Below, one piece after another: positions 1 through 6,178 of a stretch of 13,681 bases of DNA. The number at the start of each line of letters is the position of its first letter. Position 1 is the first letter of the stretch. The stretch is from Clostridiaceae bacterium (lineage in GTDB: Bacteria; Bacillota; Clostridia; Saccharofermentanales; UBA5734), in the NCBI GenBank assembly GCA_012522285.1, contig JAAYKS010000006.1, positions 1-13,681 on the forward strand, read 5' to 3'. The notes under the pieces are model-generated. The model was not told the DNA's origin. It did not search any database and saw only the letters and a program-made list of their open reading frames with translations. The position numbers were made by a program, and so were the translations under genes.

Positions 1-72
1 CGGCGTCGGCGTAAGCGTCGGCGTCGGCGTAAGCGTCGGCGTCGGTGCAAGCGTCGGTGTCGGTGCAGGCGA
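1..72 (-). repeat. 18-bp tandem repeat encoding PTPTLT units
   Basis: Units at 1-18 and 19-36 are identical. Unit 37-54 differs at two bases and unit 55-72 is more diverged. Each unit encodes six residues of the pattern Pro-Thr-Pro-Thr-Leu-Thr (or Ala) on the minus strand. The array touches the window edge, so its full length is unknown. Identical units lie at the distal end and degenerate ones next to the folded domain, the pattern expected if the array expands away from the structured part. Confidence 0.9.
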
Positions 73-2904
73 CGTAGCATCGGGATCATGGAGGACGGTC
101 AGCGTGAAAACCTGTACGTCTGGCGGCGAAGGTGCATGTCCTTGGTAAGGATCGTTGAAAATGAAACTTGCCGCCACGTTGGAACGGTCTTCATCGGCTT
201 GGATCGAAAATACATGCTCCCCCTCTTCCAGGTTGGCCGGGATCTGTAGTTGACCACTGGCGGCATCAATCTGAACACCGGTTGGTGCACCGTTGATGGA
301 GAAAGTAAAAGGCGCATATCCCGTTGCGGTGACAGCAAATGTGCCGCCTTGCTGATTGACGGTCGTGTGATCGTCGCTTGTGATCTTCACTGGATTCGGA
401 TGTTTCTGCCAAACCCACTCAACCGTCACCCGTTCCTTGAACAATGCGGCACCGGTCTCGCGCCCCTCGCTGTCCAGAAGCGGAATCAACTGCTTGCCGC
501 TCTCACCCAAAACCCATTGATAGTTGCGCACAAGATCTGTTTCATTGTGGTAATCGGTGGTGCGTCCCAAATCTTGCGTGGAGAAGACGATCCTGTTGTA
601 GCGGAATTCGTCGGAGGTGACGGTGCGGGTACCATTGGGATTGACGATCCAGATCGATTCATCGTACTGCACCTGGTGTATCAGTTTGCCGTCTTCCTCA
701 TATTTTCTGAATGAATTCGGCACCAGCTGGATCGTACGGTCAAAGCTGATGTCAAACGTTGTTCGAACGGGAACTTTTCCCGTGGTCGTCGCCTCGTGAT
801 AGTTGAGACTGACATCATAGCCAACCATACTGCCCCAGTTGGATGGAGTTTCATACACATCGAATCCGGCATTGGAAATTTGCGTTCCCGGCACGACCGC
901 GAGTGGTGGTTTCCGGGTGTCGAAATTGCCCCACTGGTCCGTATAGGCGGTGGCTTGATCGCCGGTCGGCACATGCTGGTCATAATTCATGCTGAGATAC
1001 TGGCTCAGATTGACGATTGCACCACCGCAATACGTCCATTTGTACTGGACGTCCGGCACCCCGTCTTCCCAATCGACAGAGCGAATCGGATTGACCTGTC
1101 CGGTGGCGAAATCACTAAAGGAATCGGCTTTGGCGATCGTGAAGGACGAGAAGGGCAAGGTGGGGGTTGCCGGGTTGGAATAAAATGACTCCTCGCCGAC
1201 TCGGAACTCGATCACCACTTTGTCTTTGTGGTACAGCATCTGAGGATCGGCCTGATAGAATTCACCCACTTCATTGGTCGTGGCGTAGCCGGTTGCCGGA
1301 TATTTGCGGATTCCGGCCTGTTCGGCCGGTGCTGCGGCGTTGGGATCGAACAGCGTGCCGTCAGGTATGACCAGGATCCGGTACTTCATCGTCTGGGCGA
1401 CTTCGAATCTAGGTGGCACCGTGGAAGGGATCTCCCTCTCGATTATTCCGCCCACAAGACCGGGAGAGATGAAAGCCTCGACTACCTTGATCCGGTATCC
1501 CGCGGTATTCGACTGCCGCCGTCGCAAAATGGTCGGTTTGTAGTTGGCCAGGTTGAGTGTTTTCCCAGCCAGTTTCACGTAGACATTGAACAAGCCGTAG
1601 AGGTTGACATCGAGCATTTTGTTGTCGGCCTGGACATGTACCCCGGCCCCGAGAAAAACACCCGCACCAACGAGGTCGAAGCCGAACAACTCCAATCCGA
1701 CCATCGGGCCGAATTTCAAATACCCATCGATTTCGCCATTGAGATCTACGTCACCGTCGCTGCTGAATCCTTGACTGAAGATTGGTTTGACACTGGTCGG
1801 GATATAGAACTTGGTGCCTCCTCTGACGCCCATGGTGGTTTCAGTATAATCGCGGGCCTCGATCTCCAGGCTCAAGCTGCCATCAAGGCCGACCACCGCA
1901 AAAATCCCGCCGGAGATCCGGCCAATGCCAAACGGGATGTCCAGCCCAAGGATCGGGATGTAGACTTCCTGATTCACATTGGCGCTCATCTCAACGATCA
2001 GGAAACTCTCTTGCTTGAGTGTGAGCTCAATCCGATAACCGCCAAATCCCGAATATCGTCCTGTGAGATCGATGACTTCGATGCCGAGCCCACCACTGAC
2101 GGTAACCTCGATTTTCTTACCGTCGCCGAGATTGGCCTGCAGTGTCTGGTTGGAGAATTGCAGCTTGATCAGTGGATCATTGGAGAGATACTTGAAATCC
2201 TTCAGCGAATCTCCGAATGATTGATTTGTCGCCCACCCCGGCAGGATCAGGTTCTTTTCAATGTTGGGAGCAAATCCGCTGATGTTGCCGCGGGTCAGGC
2301 GGATGGTCTCTTGCGTGAGCTCAAAATCATCGAGAATCTCACTCAGTTGAGGCCGGGCCAAACCATAGGTGTTTTGCAATGGAGAGGCGAGGGATCCCAG
2401 CGCATCATCTGTATCAAAGGCACCGGAGAAAACGGACGGGGATACAACTTTGAACGCCGTTCCACCTTCGGTATCGACAAATATCGTGCCGTTCTTGACC
2501 GTTCGGCCGCGACTTTTGGCGGCCTCATCGAGAATATCCTGGGCAATGTATCCGCCTTCGGCGATGATCTTGTCCGGACGCAAAAGCGGCTTGGCGGCGC
2601 CCGACAACAATTGCCCCGCCGTGGCAAGCTGTGAGGTCACCTGATTGTCGATCTCGATCACCGAATCAGCCAGGTCGACATGGATGTTTTCTTTGGAAAA
2701 GGTGGCTGGTTCCTCACCGCCGACGAAATCAAGCCATTCGACCGACGGCTCCTCAAAATCGCATTCAAAGGAGGCAGCGGGTTGCCGGTCGATGTCGCCC
2801 GGCCAACTGTCGGACGAATCAGAGGAAACGACCGCTTGGATGGGAGCGACCAAAGGCAGGATAAAAAGTACCAGCGCAATCCAGACTGCACACCACTTTT
2901 TCAT
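1..2904 (-). CDS. Large secreted protein of unknown function with Pro-Thr linker (C-terminus cut by window edge)
   Basis: I translated this minus-strand frame codon by codon; it stays open for 968 codons to the left edge, so the C-terminus is missing. The start at 2902-2904 follows GGGAGGTC at good spacing. Residues 1-24 (MKKW, a hydrophobic stretch, then PIQA) form a Sec signal peptide with likely cleavage after A24. Residues about 230-460 are Gly- and beta-rich with alternating polar and hydrophobic residues, like an extended beta-sheet domain. Residues about 845-925 resemble a putative-Ig/cadherin-like fold (He_PIG type: GYAPFTFSINGAPTGVQIDA, then a GEHVFSIQA strand). From about 945 a PTPTLT repeat linker begins, usually a spacer to a cell-surface or second domain. 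Only three cysteines were seen (5, 48 and about 638). I do not recognise a named family or any catalytic motif. An extracellular surface or adhesin-like role is inferred only from layout. Confidence 0.9.
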   Translation of the reverse strand, partial: MKKWCAVWIALVLFILPLVAPIQAVVSSDSSDSWPGDIDRQPAASFECDFEEPSVEWLDFVGGEEPATFSKENIHVDLADSVIEIDNQVTSQLATAGQLLSGAAKPLLRPDKIIAEGGYIAQDILDEAAKSRGRTVKNGTIFVDTEGGTAFKVVSPSVFSGAFDTDDALGSLASPLQNTYGLARPQLSEILDDFELTQETIRLTRGNISGFAPNIEKNLILPGWATNQSFGDSLKDFKYLSNDPLIKLQFSNQTLQANLGDGKKIEVTVSGGLGIEVIDLTGRYSGFGGYRIELTLKQESFLIVEMSANVNQEVYIPILGLDIPFGIGRISGGIFAVVGLDGSLSLEIEARDYTETTMGVRGGTKFYIPTSVKPIFSQGFSSDGDVDLNGEIDGYLKFGPMVGLELFGFDLVGAGVFLGAGVHVQADNKMLDVNLYGLFNVYVKLAGKTLNLANYKPTILRRRQSNTAGYRIKVVEAFISPGLVGGIIEREIPSTVPPRFEVAQTMKYRILVIPDGTLFDPNAAAPAEQAGIRKYPATGYATTNEVGEFYQADPQMLYHKDKVVIEFRVGEESFYSNPATPTLPFSSFTIAKADSFSDFATGQVNPIRSVDWEDGVPDVQYKWTYCGGAIVNLSQYLSMNYDQHVPTGDQATAYTDQWGNFDTRKPPLAVVPGTQISNAGFDVYETPSNWGSMVGYDVSLNYHEATTTGKVPVRTTFDISFDRTIQLVPNSFRKYEEDGKLIHQVQYDESIWIVNPNGTRTVTSDEFRYNRIVFSTQDLGRTTDYHNETDLVRNYQWVLGESGKQLIPLLDSEGRETGAALFKERVTVEWVWQKHPNPVKITSDDHTTVNQQGGTFAVTATGYAPFTFSINGAPTGVQIDAASGQLQIPANLEEGEHVFSIQADEDRSNVAASFIFNDPYQGHAPSPPDVQVFTLTVLHDPDATSPAPTPTLAPTPTLTPTPTLTPTP

Positions 2905-3127
2905 GGCTGACCTCCCACAGGTTGAAGGAGTCTCCAGACTTGGTGCAAACAAACAGGAGTCATAGATTCGCTTTCGGCATCATTGTTTCAACAAACGTGC
3001 AACCCGAACGGAATGAACCTATAGTTCAAGACAATCATACAATACATAAAGACGTTTTGCAGAGCTGGTTGATCGAATGATCTCCGAACAAATCGAGCAC
3101 ACCTCATCCCGAACTGGCGAAAGTGAA

Positions 3128-3146
3128 GGCCCCCTAGCGGGAGGCC
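3128..3146 (-). terminator. Possible weak terminator hairpin downstream of the DUF3795 gene
   Basis: GGCCCCCTAGCGGGAGGCC forms a stem of four GC pairs, one C-A mismatch, two GC pairs and a G-T wobble around a three-base loop. It lies 40 bases past the stop at 3187. Read on the minus strand it is followed only by a broken T run (TTCACTTT), so it is at best a weak intrinsic terminator. It separates the DUF3795 gene from the large secreted-protein gene. The 282-base gap at 2905-3186 otherwise holds only the latter's ribosome binding site; I found no convincing promoter there. Confidence 0.35.
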
Positions 3147-3186
3147 TGTTGCTCTTGAGTGTCACTCATTCAATTTGAACGGACTA

Positions 3187-3762
3187 CTAGCCCTGCTTTT
3201 TCCCTTTTGGCTTCATGGAAAAGCTCGACCTGAGGAGAAGTGCCTGTATCAGTGAAAAACGATACGTTTTGCTTTTTAGGTTCGCTCCGCAATGGCTGCA
3301 CCGGGTACTGTACCAGGAGAAGAGATTCTTGCACTGCGGGCATTGCCATCTGACTTTCTGCTCCACCAGCCATTTCTCAATCCCTTTCTCCCGGATTCTC
3401 TCCATGTTGGGTTGGTTTTCCTTCAGATGTGGCAAGACGGCTTGCGCCTGTTGACTGTGCCCCAACATACCACACGGGTATTCGTTGCACTCTATGCAGT
3501 GCTCCACCTTTTTGCTCCTGGCACATTCCCTGATTTTACAGGCAGCACAGTTGATGAACAGCGAATCGGATTTGCATCCTTCACAGTGAATCGCACAGGA
3601 TTGTGCGGAAACATCACTGCCCATGCCGGAGTGATATTTCCTGATGGCTTTTTCATTCCAAAAGGAAGCCAGTTTGCTCTTTCTGCCGGTTTTGTATGTC
3701 TGCAGGATATCGCAAGCTTCGCAGTAGATGCCGCAATAGGAATCGCAAACGTTGCTTATCAT
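3187..3762 (-). CDS. DUF3795 cysteine-rich zinc-binding protein with C-terminal zinc ribbon
   Basis: The product is 191 residues. The N-terminal half has the DUF3795 pattern: CGIYCEACDI near residues 10-19, then C56, C60 and C63, the pair C72/C75, C80, and C89/C92/C97 ending in the ECNEYPC motif. This spacing suggests bound zinc or another metal. A separate zinc ribbon follows: C141-x2-C144 and C155-x2-C158 (CPQC and CSHC). The tail is Lys-rich. No signal peptide or membrane segment is present, so it is cytoplasmic. The start follows GGAGGTGAG at good spacing. The family has no established biochemical role; DUF3795 proteins are small, often solitary genes in anaerobic bacteria and archaea. 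It has its own candidate promoter at 3822-3852, so it need not be co-transcribed with the transglutaminase-like gene upstream. Confidence 0.88.
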   Translation of the reverse strand: MISNVCDSYCGIYCEACDILQTYKTGRKSKLASFWNEKAIRKYHSGMGSDVSAQSCAIHCEGCKSDSLFINCAACKIRECARSKKVEHCIECNEYPCGMLGHSQQAQAVLPHLKENQPNMERIREKGIEKWLVEQKVRWQCPQCKNLFSWYSTRCSHCGANLKSKTYRFSLIQALLLRSSFSMKPKGKKQG

Positions 3763-3821
3763 CCCTCACCTCCGCCAACTTGATGTTCGTCATTCATGTG
3801 GGAATCCGCTTTGTTAATTAG

Positions 3822-3852
3822 ATAATAAACAATATCATCGGTGTAAAGTCAA
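3822..3852 (-). promoter_or_regulatory. Candidate sigma-70/sigma-A promoter for the DUF3795 gene
   Basis: On the minus strand TTGACT (3847-3852) matches five of six bases of the -35 consensus. It is followed after 17 bases by TTTATT (3824-3829, four of six), or after 19 bases by TATTAT (3822-3827, five of six). The start codon is about 60 bases downstream. The site lies in the 119-base AT-rich gap between the transglutaminase-like stop and the DUF3795 start. It is a pattern match only. Confidence 0.5.
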
Positions 3853-3881
3853 GTTTGTTGCAGATACTCAAAGATTTCTCT

Positions 3882-4841
3882 CTATTCCCTTAGTAGGATT
3901 GCGTCAGGAACAGCCAAACCACTCAAGCTCGTATATGCATCCCTTATTTTTGAATAGTATCGATCCACATCCAAAGTGAACTCTGCGATTTGATCAAGCA
4001 TCGACCATTCATCATCTGACAACTGATGGTCTTGTTTAGCCAACAACCTCCATGGTTTCCAGTCAAGTCCCTTACTGATGCGGACAAGGAACGGAACCGT
4101 TTCAACTTTATTGAGTGCAGCAAAATCTCGAAGCAGCTGTCCTCTTACAAACCATAATCCGTACAGTGAATCGATGCCCCACTCCGGTTTGATGGGGCAA
4201 CTTATGCCGAAGTCCTCTTGGGAAGCTTTTCCTTCACGGCACAGCTTCCACGCCTGTCCAGCTGTGACAAATTCGTTTGACTTAAGATCCCTGGGATTCA
4301 ACTGTCGGCTTTTTCGTATTTTGTCGTCAGCGTTCTCTTCTGCGCTGAACGCCCACCCAATGGCTGTACTCTGTTGGAATGGGTCAAACTGCGGGTCTGC
4401 CATAACCCAACGCGTTCCGTTCCAATATTCGCATATCCAGTGGTCTTCATATTTGCCATCCCAACCGAAATAGAGCGCAAACCCACACCGGCTGCGTGCA
4501 GGAATCTTTTTGGCCCGCAAAAAGGCACACATCAGCGTAGCAAATTCCCTACAACATACGATGACACGATCTCGTGGATGTCGTGGAATGGCGAGATTGC
4601 TATTATCCAACTCAAGTGCCTTATCCAGCAGGTCTTCCATATACGCCGTCTTTTGTGGATACTCATGAGCCGGGTTGTATTTCACACCGTATTGAGAGAC
4701 CCACATATCGTGTACAAGCAAACCCTGAATTACTTGGTAGATCGCACCGGGATCTGGTGACAGCCATTCAGTAAACGTTTGGAACCTTTCAAGTTTTGTG
4801 ATTACACCTGGTTCGCTATAGTATTTTAGTAATTCAGACAT
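3882..4841 (-). CDS. Transglutaminase-like (papain-fold) domain protein
   Basis: The central part carries the transglutaminase-core signature. Counting from the upstream ATG at 4887-4889, the Cys is in VCCREFATL (nucleophile most likely C113), followed by a Leu-Arg-Ala-x-x-Ile-Pro-Ala-Arg segment, a His in EDHW (H150) and an Asp in ADPQFD (D165). The Cys-His-Asp triad is complete. I prefer the internal ATG at 4839-4841 (319 residues): it is preceded by GGAGG at an 8-base spacing, while the upstream ATG, which would add 16 residues, has no good ribosome binding site. No signal peptide or membrane segment is seen, so a cytoplasmic location is likely. The family covers proteases, deamidases and cross-linking enzymes; the substrate cannot be told from sequence. 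The C-terminal third (after about residue 240) has no motif I recognise. Confidence 0.85.
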   Translation of the reverse strand: MSELLKYYSEPGVITKLERFQTFTEWLSPDPGAIYQVIQGLLVHDMWVSQYGVKYNPAHEYPQKTAYMEDLLDKALELDNSNLAIPRHPRDRVIVCCREFATLMCAFLRAKKIPARSRCGFALYFGWDGKYEDHWICEYWNGTRWVMADPQFDPFQQSTAIGWAFSAEENADDKIRKSRQLNPRDLKSNEFVTAGQAWKLCREGKASQEDFGISCPIKPEWGIDSLYGLWFVRGQLLRDFAALNKVETVPFLVRISKGLDWKPWRLLAKQDHQLSDDEWSMLDQIAEFTLDVDRYYSKIRDAYTSLSGLAVPDAILLRE

Positions 4842-4940
4842 CACCTGTTCCTCCACTTTTTGAGTCAAATCCAGAATGTTGGTGCCCATTGATTCCGGTC
4901 ATCGAATCCTTATGTACATTGTGTAGATGCTTCCATCTGG

Positions 4941-5276
4941 TCATCAGCACAACGGCACTTCCACTGATTTTCCGTTGTGCTTTGCGGATTCAAGAGATCG
5001 TATTCTTTGCCGTCGGTAAATGGCTGTATTTCAGCCGGACGGCTCTGCTGAAATTTAGGCAGCGAGATCAGCTCTACCATCGTGATGCTTCCGCTTCCAA
5101 AGCAAACCAATCTCTTGATGCGCGAGCCTGAGATGGCAATCATGGGTGCGATGGTGTGCGTGCTGTACCACGTCGGTGGAAGGCCGAGCGAATCGTCAGG
5201 CCAATTGAACATCCTGATCATGAGAGCCGCACAAAAACTGGATTTTCCCAATCTCGCCTGCATCGAGCATCTGCTT
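4941..5276 (-). pseudogene. Decayed fragment of a Gfo/Idh/MocA-family oxidoreductase gene
   Basis: This stretch aligns collinearly with 9042-9773, the C-terminal two thirds of the intact oxidoreductase gene in this window. It is roughly 90% identical by eye over 5089-5276, with a 27-base exact match (5232-5258 to 9729-9755). Relative to the intact copy it lacks 160 bases at TGCGGATTCA (4983-4992), 234 bases at TTCCGC (5089-5094) and 2 bases near 5210; these sum to the full 396-base length difference. The 2-base loss shifts the frame after the LDAGEIGKIQFL segment, and the 160-base loss shifts it again near the C-terminus. The Rossmann domain is absent altogether. It cannot encode a working enzyme. 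Homology begins 3 bases beyond the intact gene's stop, a sharp boundary. Confidence 0.9.
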
Positions 5277-5480
5277 GCACATCGCATCCGGATATCTACC
5301 GGTGTTCTTGCCGATGGTGTTCATAGTGGCGTTTTTGATGTCCTGCCAGCTATCCTCATACTGAAAGTGATCAATATACACCGTACCACCCTTTGTCGCG
5401 TGCCTCTTTATCTCTTCATGATTGTAGTCGTAACGTGTCCGTGCAGGCAACCTGCCAACTGACATTCTTCTTCGTGGCAT
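5277..5480 (-). other. Coding-like remnant of unknown origin fused to the oxidoreductase fragment
   Basis: On the minus strand an ATG at 5478-5480 opens a 94-codon frame. Its first two thirds (including YDYNHEEIKRHA and GGTVYIDHFQYED) read like real protein sequence but do not match the intact oxidoreductase. The last third enters the decayed fragment in the same frame as LDAGEIGKIQF and stops at 5196 because of the fragment's 2-base deletion. No clear ribosome binding site was seen and a TGA stop lies two codons before the ATG. Best read as scrap left at a rearrangement junction. I do not recognise the source family. The rest of the gap, 5481-5547, holds nothing I can identify. Confidence 0.5.
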
Positions 5481-5547
5481 CCCGTATCACGCTCCGAGGC
5501 GACGCAAGACACTACCAGATTGAAATTCGTGAATGGTTGCTCCCGGG

Positions 5548-5576
5548 TTGTAATTACGAGCGAAGCGTGATAGCAT
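5548..5576 (+). promoter_or_regulatory. Candidate promoter of the TetR-MMPL operon
   Basis: TTGTAA (5548-5553, four of six to the -35 consensus), a 17-base spacer, and TAGCAT (5571-5576, four of six to -10). The expected start of transcription falls around 5583, inside the palindrome at 5579-5590, and the TetR start codon is about 25 bases further on. Pattern match only, but its position relative to the palindrome and ribosome binding site supports it. Confidence 0.5.
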
Positions 5577-5578
5577 GC

Positions 5579-5590
5579 GTAAGTACTTAC
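5579..5590. promoter_or_regulatory. Perfect 12-bp palindrome, likely TetR-family operator
   Basis: GTAAGTACTTAC equals its own reverse complement. It sits immediately downstream of the candidate -10 and five bases before the AAGGAGGA ribosome binding site (5595-5602) of the TetR gene. TetR-family dimers typically bind palindromes overlapping the promoter of their own operon, so autorepression of the regulator and exporter is the natural inference. A neighbouring GCATGC (5573-5578) is also self-complementary and might extend the site. Confidence 0.6.
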
Positions 5591-5608
5591 TTACAAGGAG
5601 GAGCTGTT

Positions 5609-6178
5609 ATGGAAAAGAAACCGGCAAGACACTCAAAGGAAGAACGTAAAAAGCAAATCCTTGAAACGGCCAAAACCATTTTTATAAAAAAAGGATATGA
5701 TGCAGCGACGACCGCCGGAATCGCCAAAGAAGCAGGCATTGCCGAAATTACGTTGTTCCGTTACTTCTCCTCAAAGCGAGAACTTTTCGAGTCGATCTTT
5801 ATACCGTTCCTGAACAACTCGATGGTCGATCGGGTTGTATTTGATCATACAAAGTCCACTGAAGAGCAAGTCTATGAATTGCTCTACAAGAAAACCGAAT
5901 TCATCAGTCAACATCAGGGTGAAATCAAGTTGCTTTTGACGGAGCACGAGCGATTTAGCTTGCGTGAAAATTATATCGAAAAAATATACAACTTGGTAAA
6001 AGACCAATTGCTGGATTTGAACATAAATGTAGTCGACTTCTTTCATATGCGCGTGCTGGTTGGGATGCTTTTGTCATTCTTGTACTTCCCTGCGCAGACG
6101 GAAACGGAAAAGGACATTTTTATCAAATATATCGTCCATCTTCTACTCAATCCATCGGAAACTGGAGTAAACGCATGA
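5609..6178 (+). CDS. TetR/AcrR-family transcriptional regulator
   Basis: The product is 189 residues, typical for the family. Residues about 10-56 form the TetR helix-turn-helix: an ILETAKTIFIKKGYDAATT start, an IAKEAGIAEITLFRYF recognition segment, and the SKRELFESI helix that ends the domain. The rest is a helical ligand-binding and dimerisation domain with no sequence clue to the ligand. The start is set by AAGGAGGA just upstream; an in-frame extension back to 5393 is rejected because it lacks a ribosome binding site and crosses the promoter. Its stop overlaps the start of the MMPL gene as ATGA, which indicates one operon with coupled translation. The palindrome at 5579-5590 suggests it represses its own promoter and is released by a compound the exporter handles. 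Confidence 0.93.
   Translation: MEKKPARHSKEERKKQILETAKTIFIKKGYDAATTAGIAKEAGIAEITLFRYFSSKRELFESIFIPFLNNSMVDRVVFDHTKSTEEQVYELLYKKTEFISQHQGEIKLLLTEHERFSLRENYIEKIYNLVKDQLLDLNINVVDFFHMRVLVGMLLSFLYFPAQTETEKDIFIKYIVHLLLNPSETGVNA

Noticed and set aside
1228..2220. A 330-codon plus-strand open frame, with further plus-strand frames at 250-714 and 796-1188
   Set aside because: All lie antisense within the 968-codon minus-strand gene, which has a ribosome binding site, a signal peptide and protein-like composition. The plus-strand translations look like reverse-complement shadows without family motifs.
4842..4889. Upstream ATG at 4887-4889 as the start of the transglutaminase-like gene
   Set aside because: No good ribosome binding site precedes it, whereas the ATG at 4839-4841 has GGAGG at proper spacing. 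The upstream start remains possible.
4910..5287. A 125-codon minus-strand open frame as a real small gene
   Set aside because: It is a frameshifted path through the oxidoreductase fragment: its middle matches the intact protein, while both ends read out of the ancestral frame.
5277..5300. Continuation of oxidoreductase homology past 5276
   Set aside because: A few matching bases (GATAT and neighbours) remain when compared with 9774-9800, but not more than chance, and the translated sequences diverge completely.
5393..5608. N-terminal extension of the TetR regulator to an upstream ATG
   Set aside because: It would cross the promoter and operator candidates, lacks a ribosome binding site, and precedes a strong AAGGAGGA-ATG start at the position where TetR proteins normally begin.
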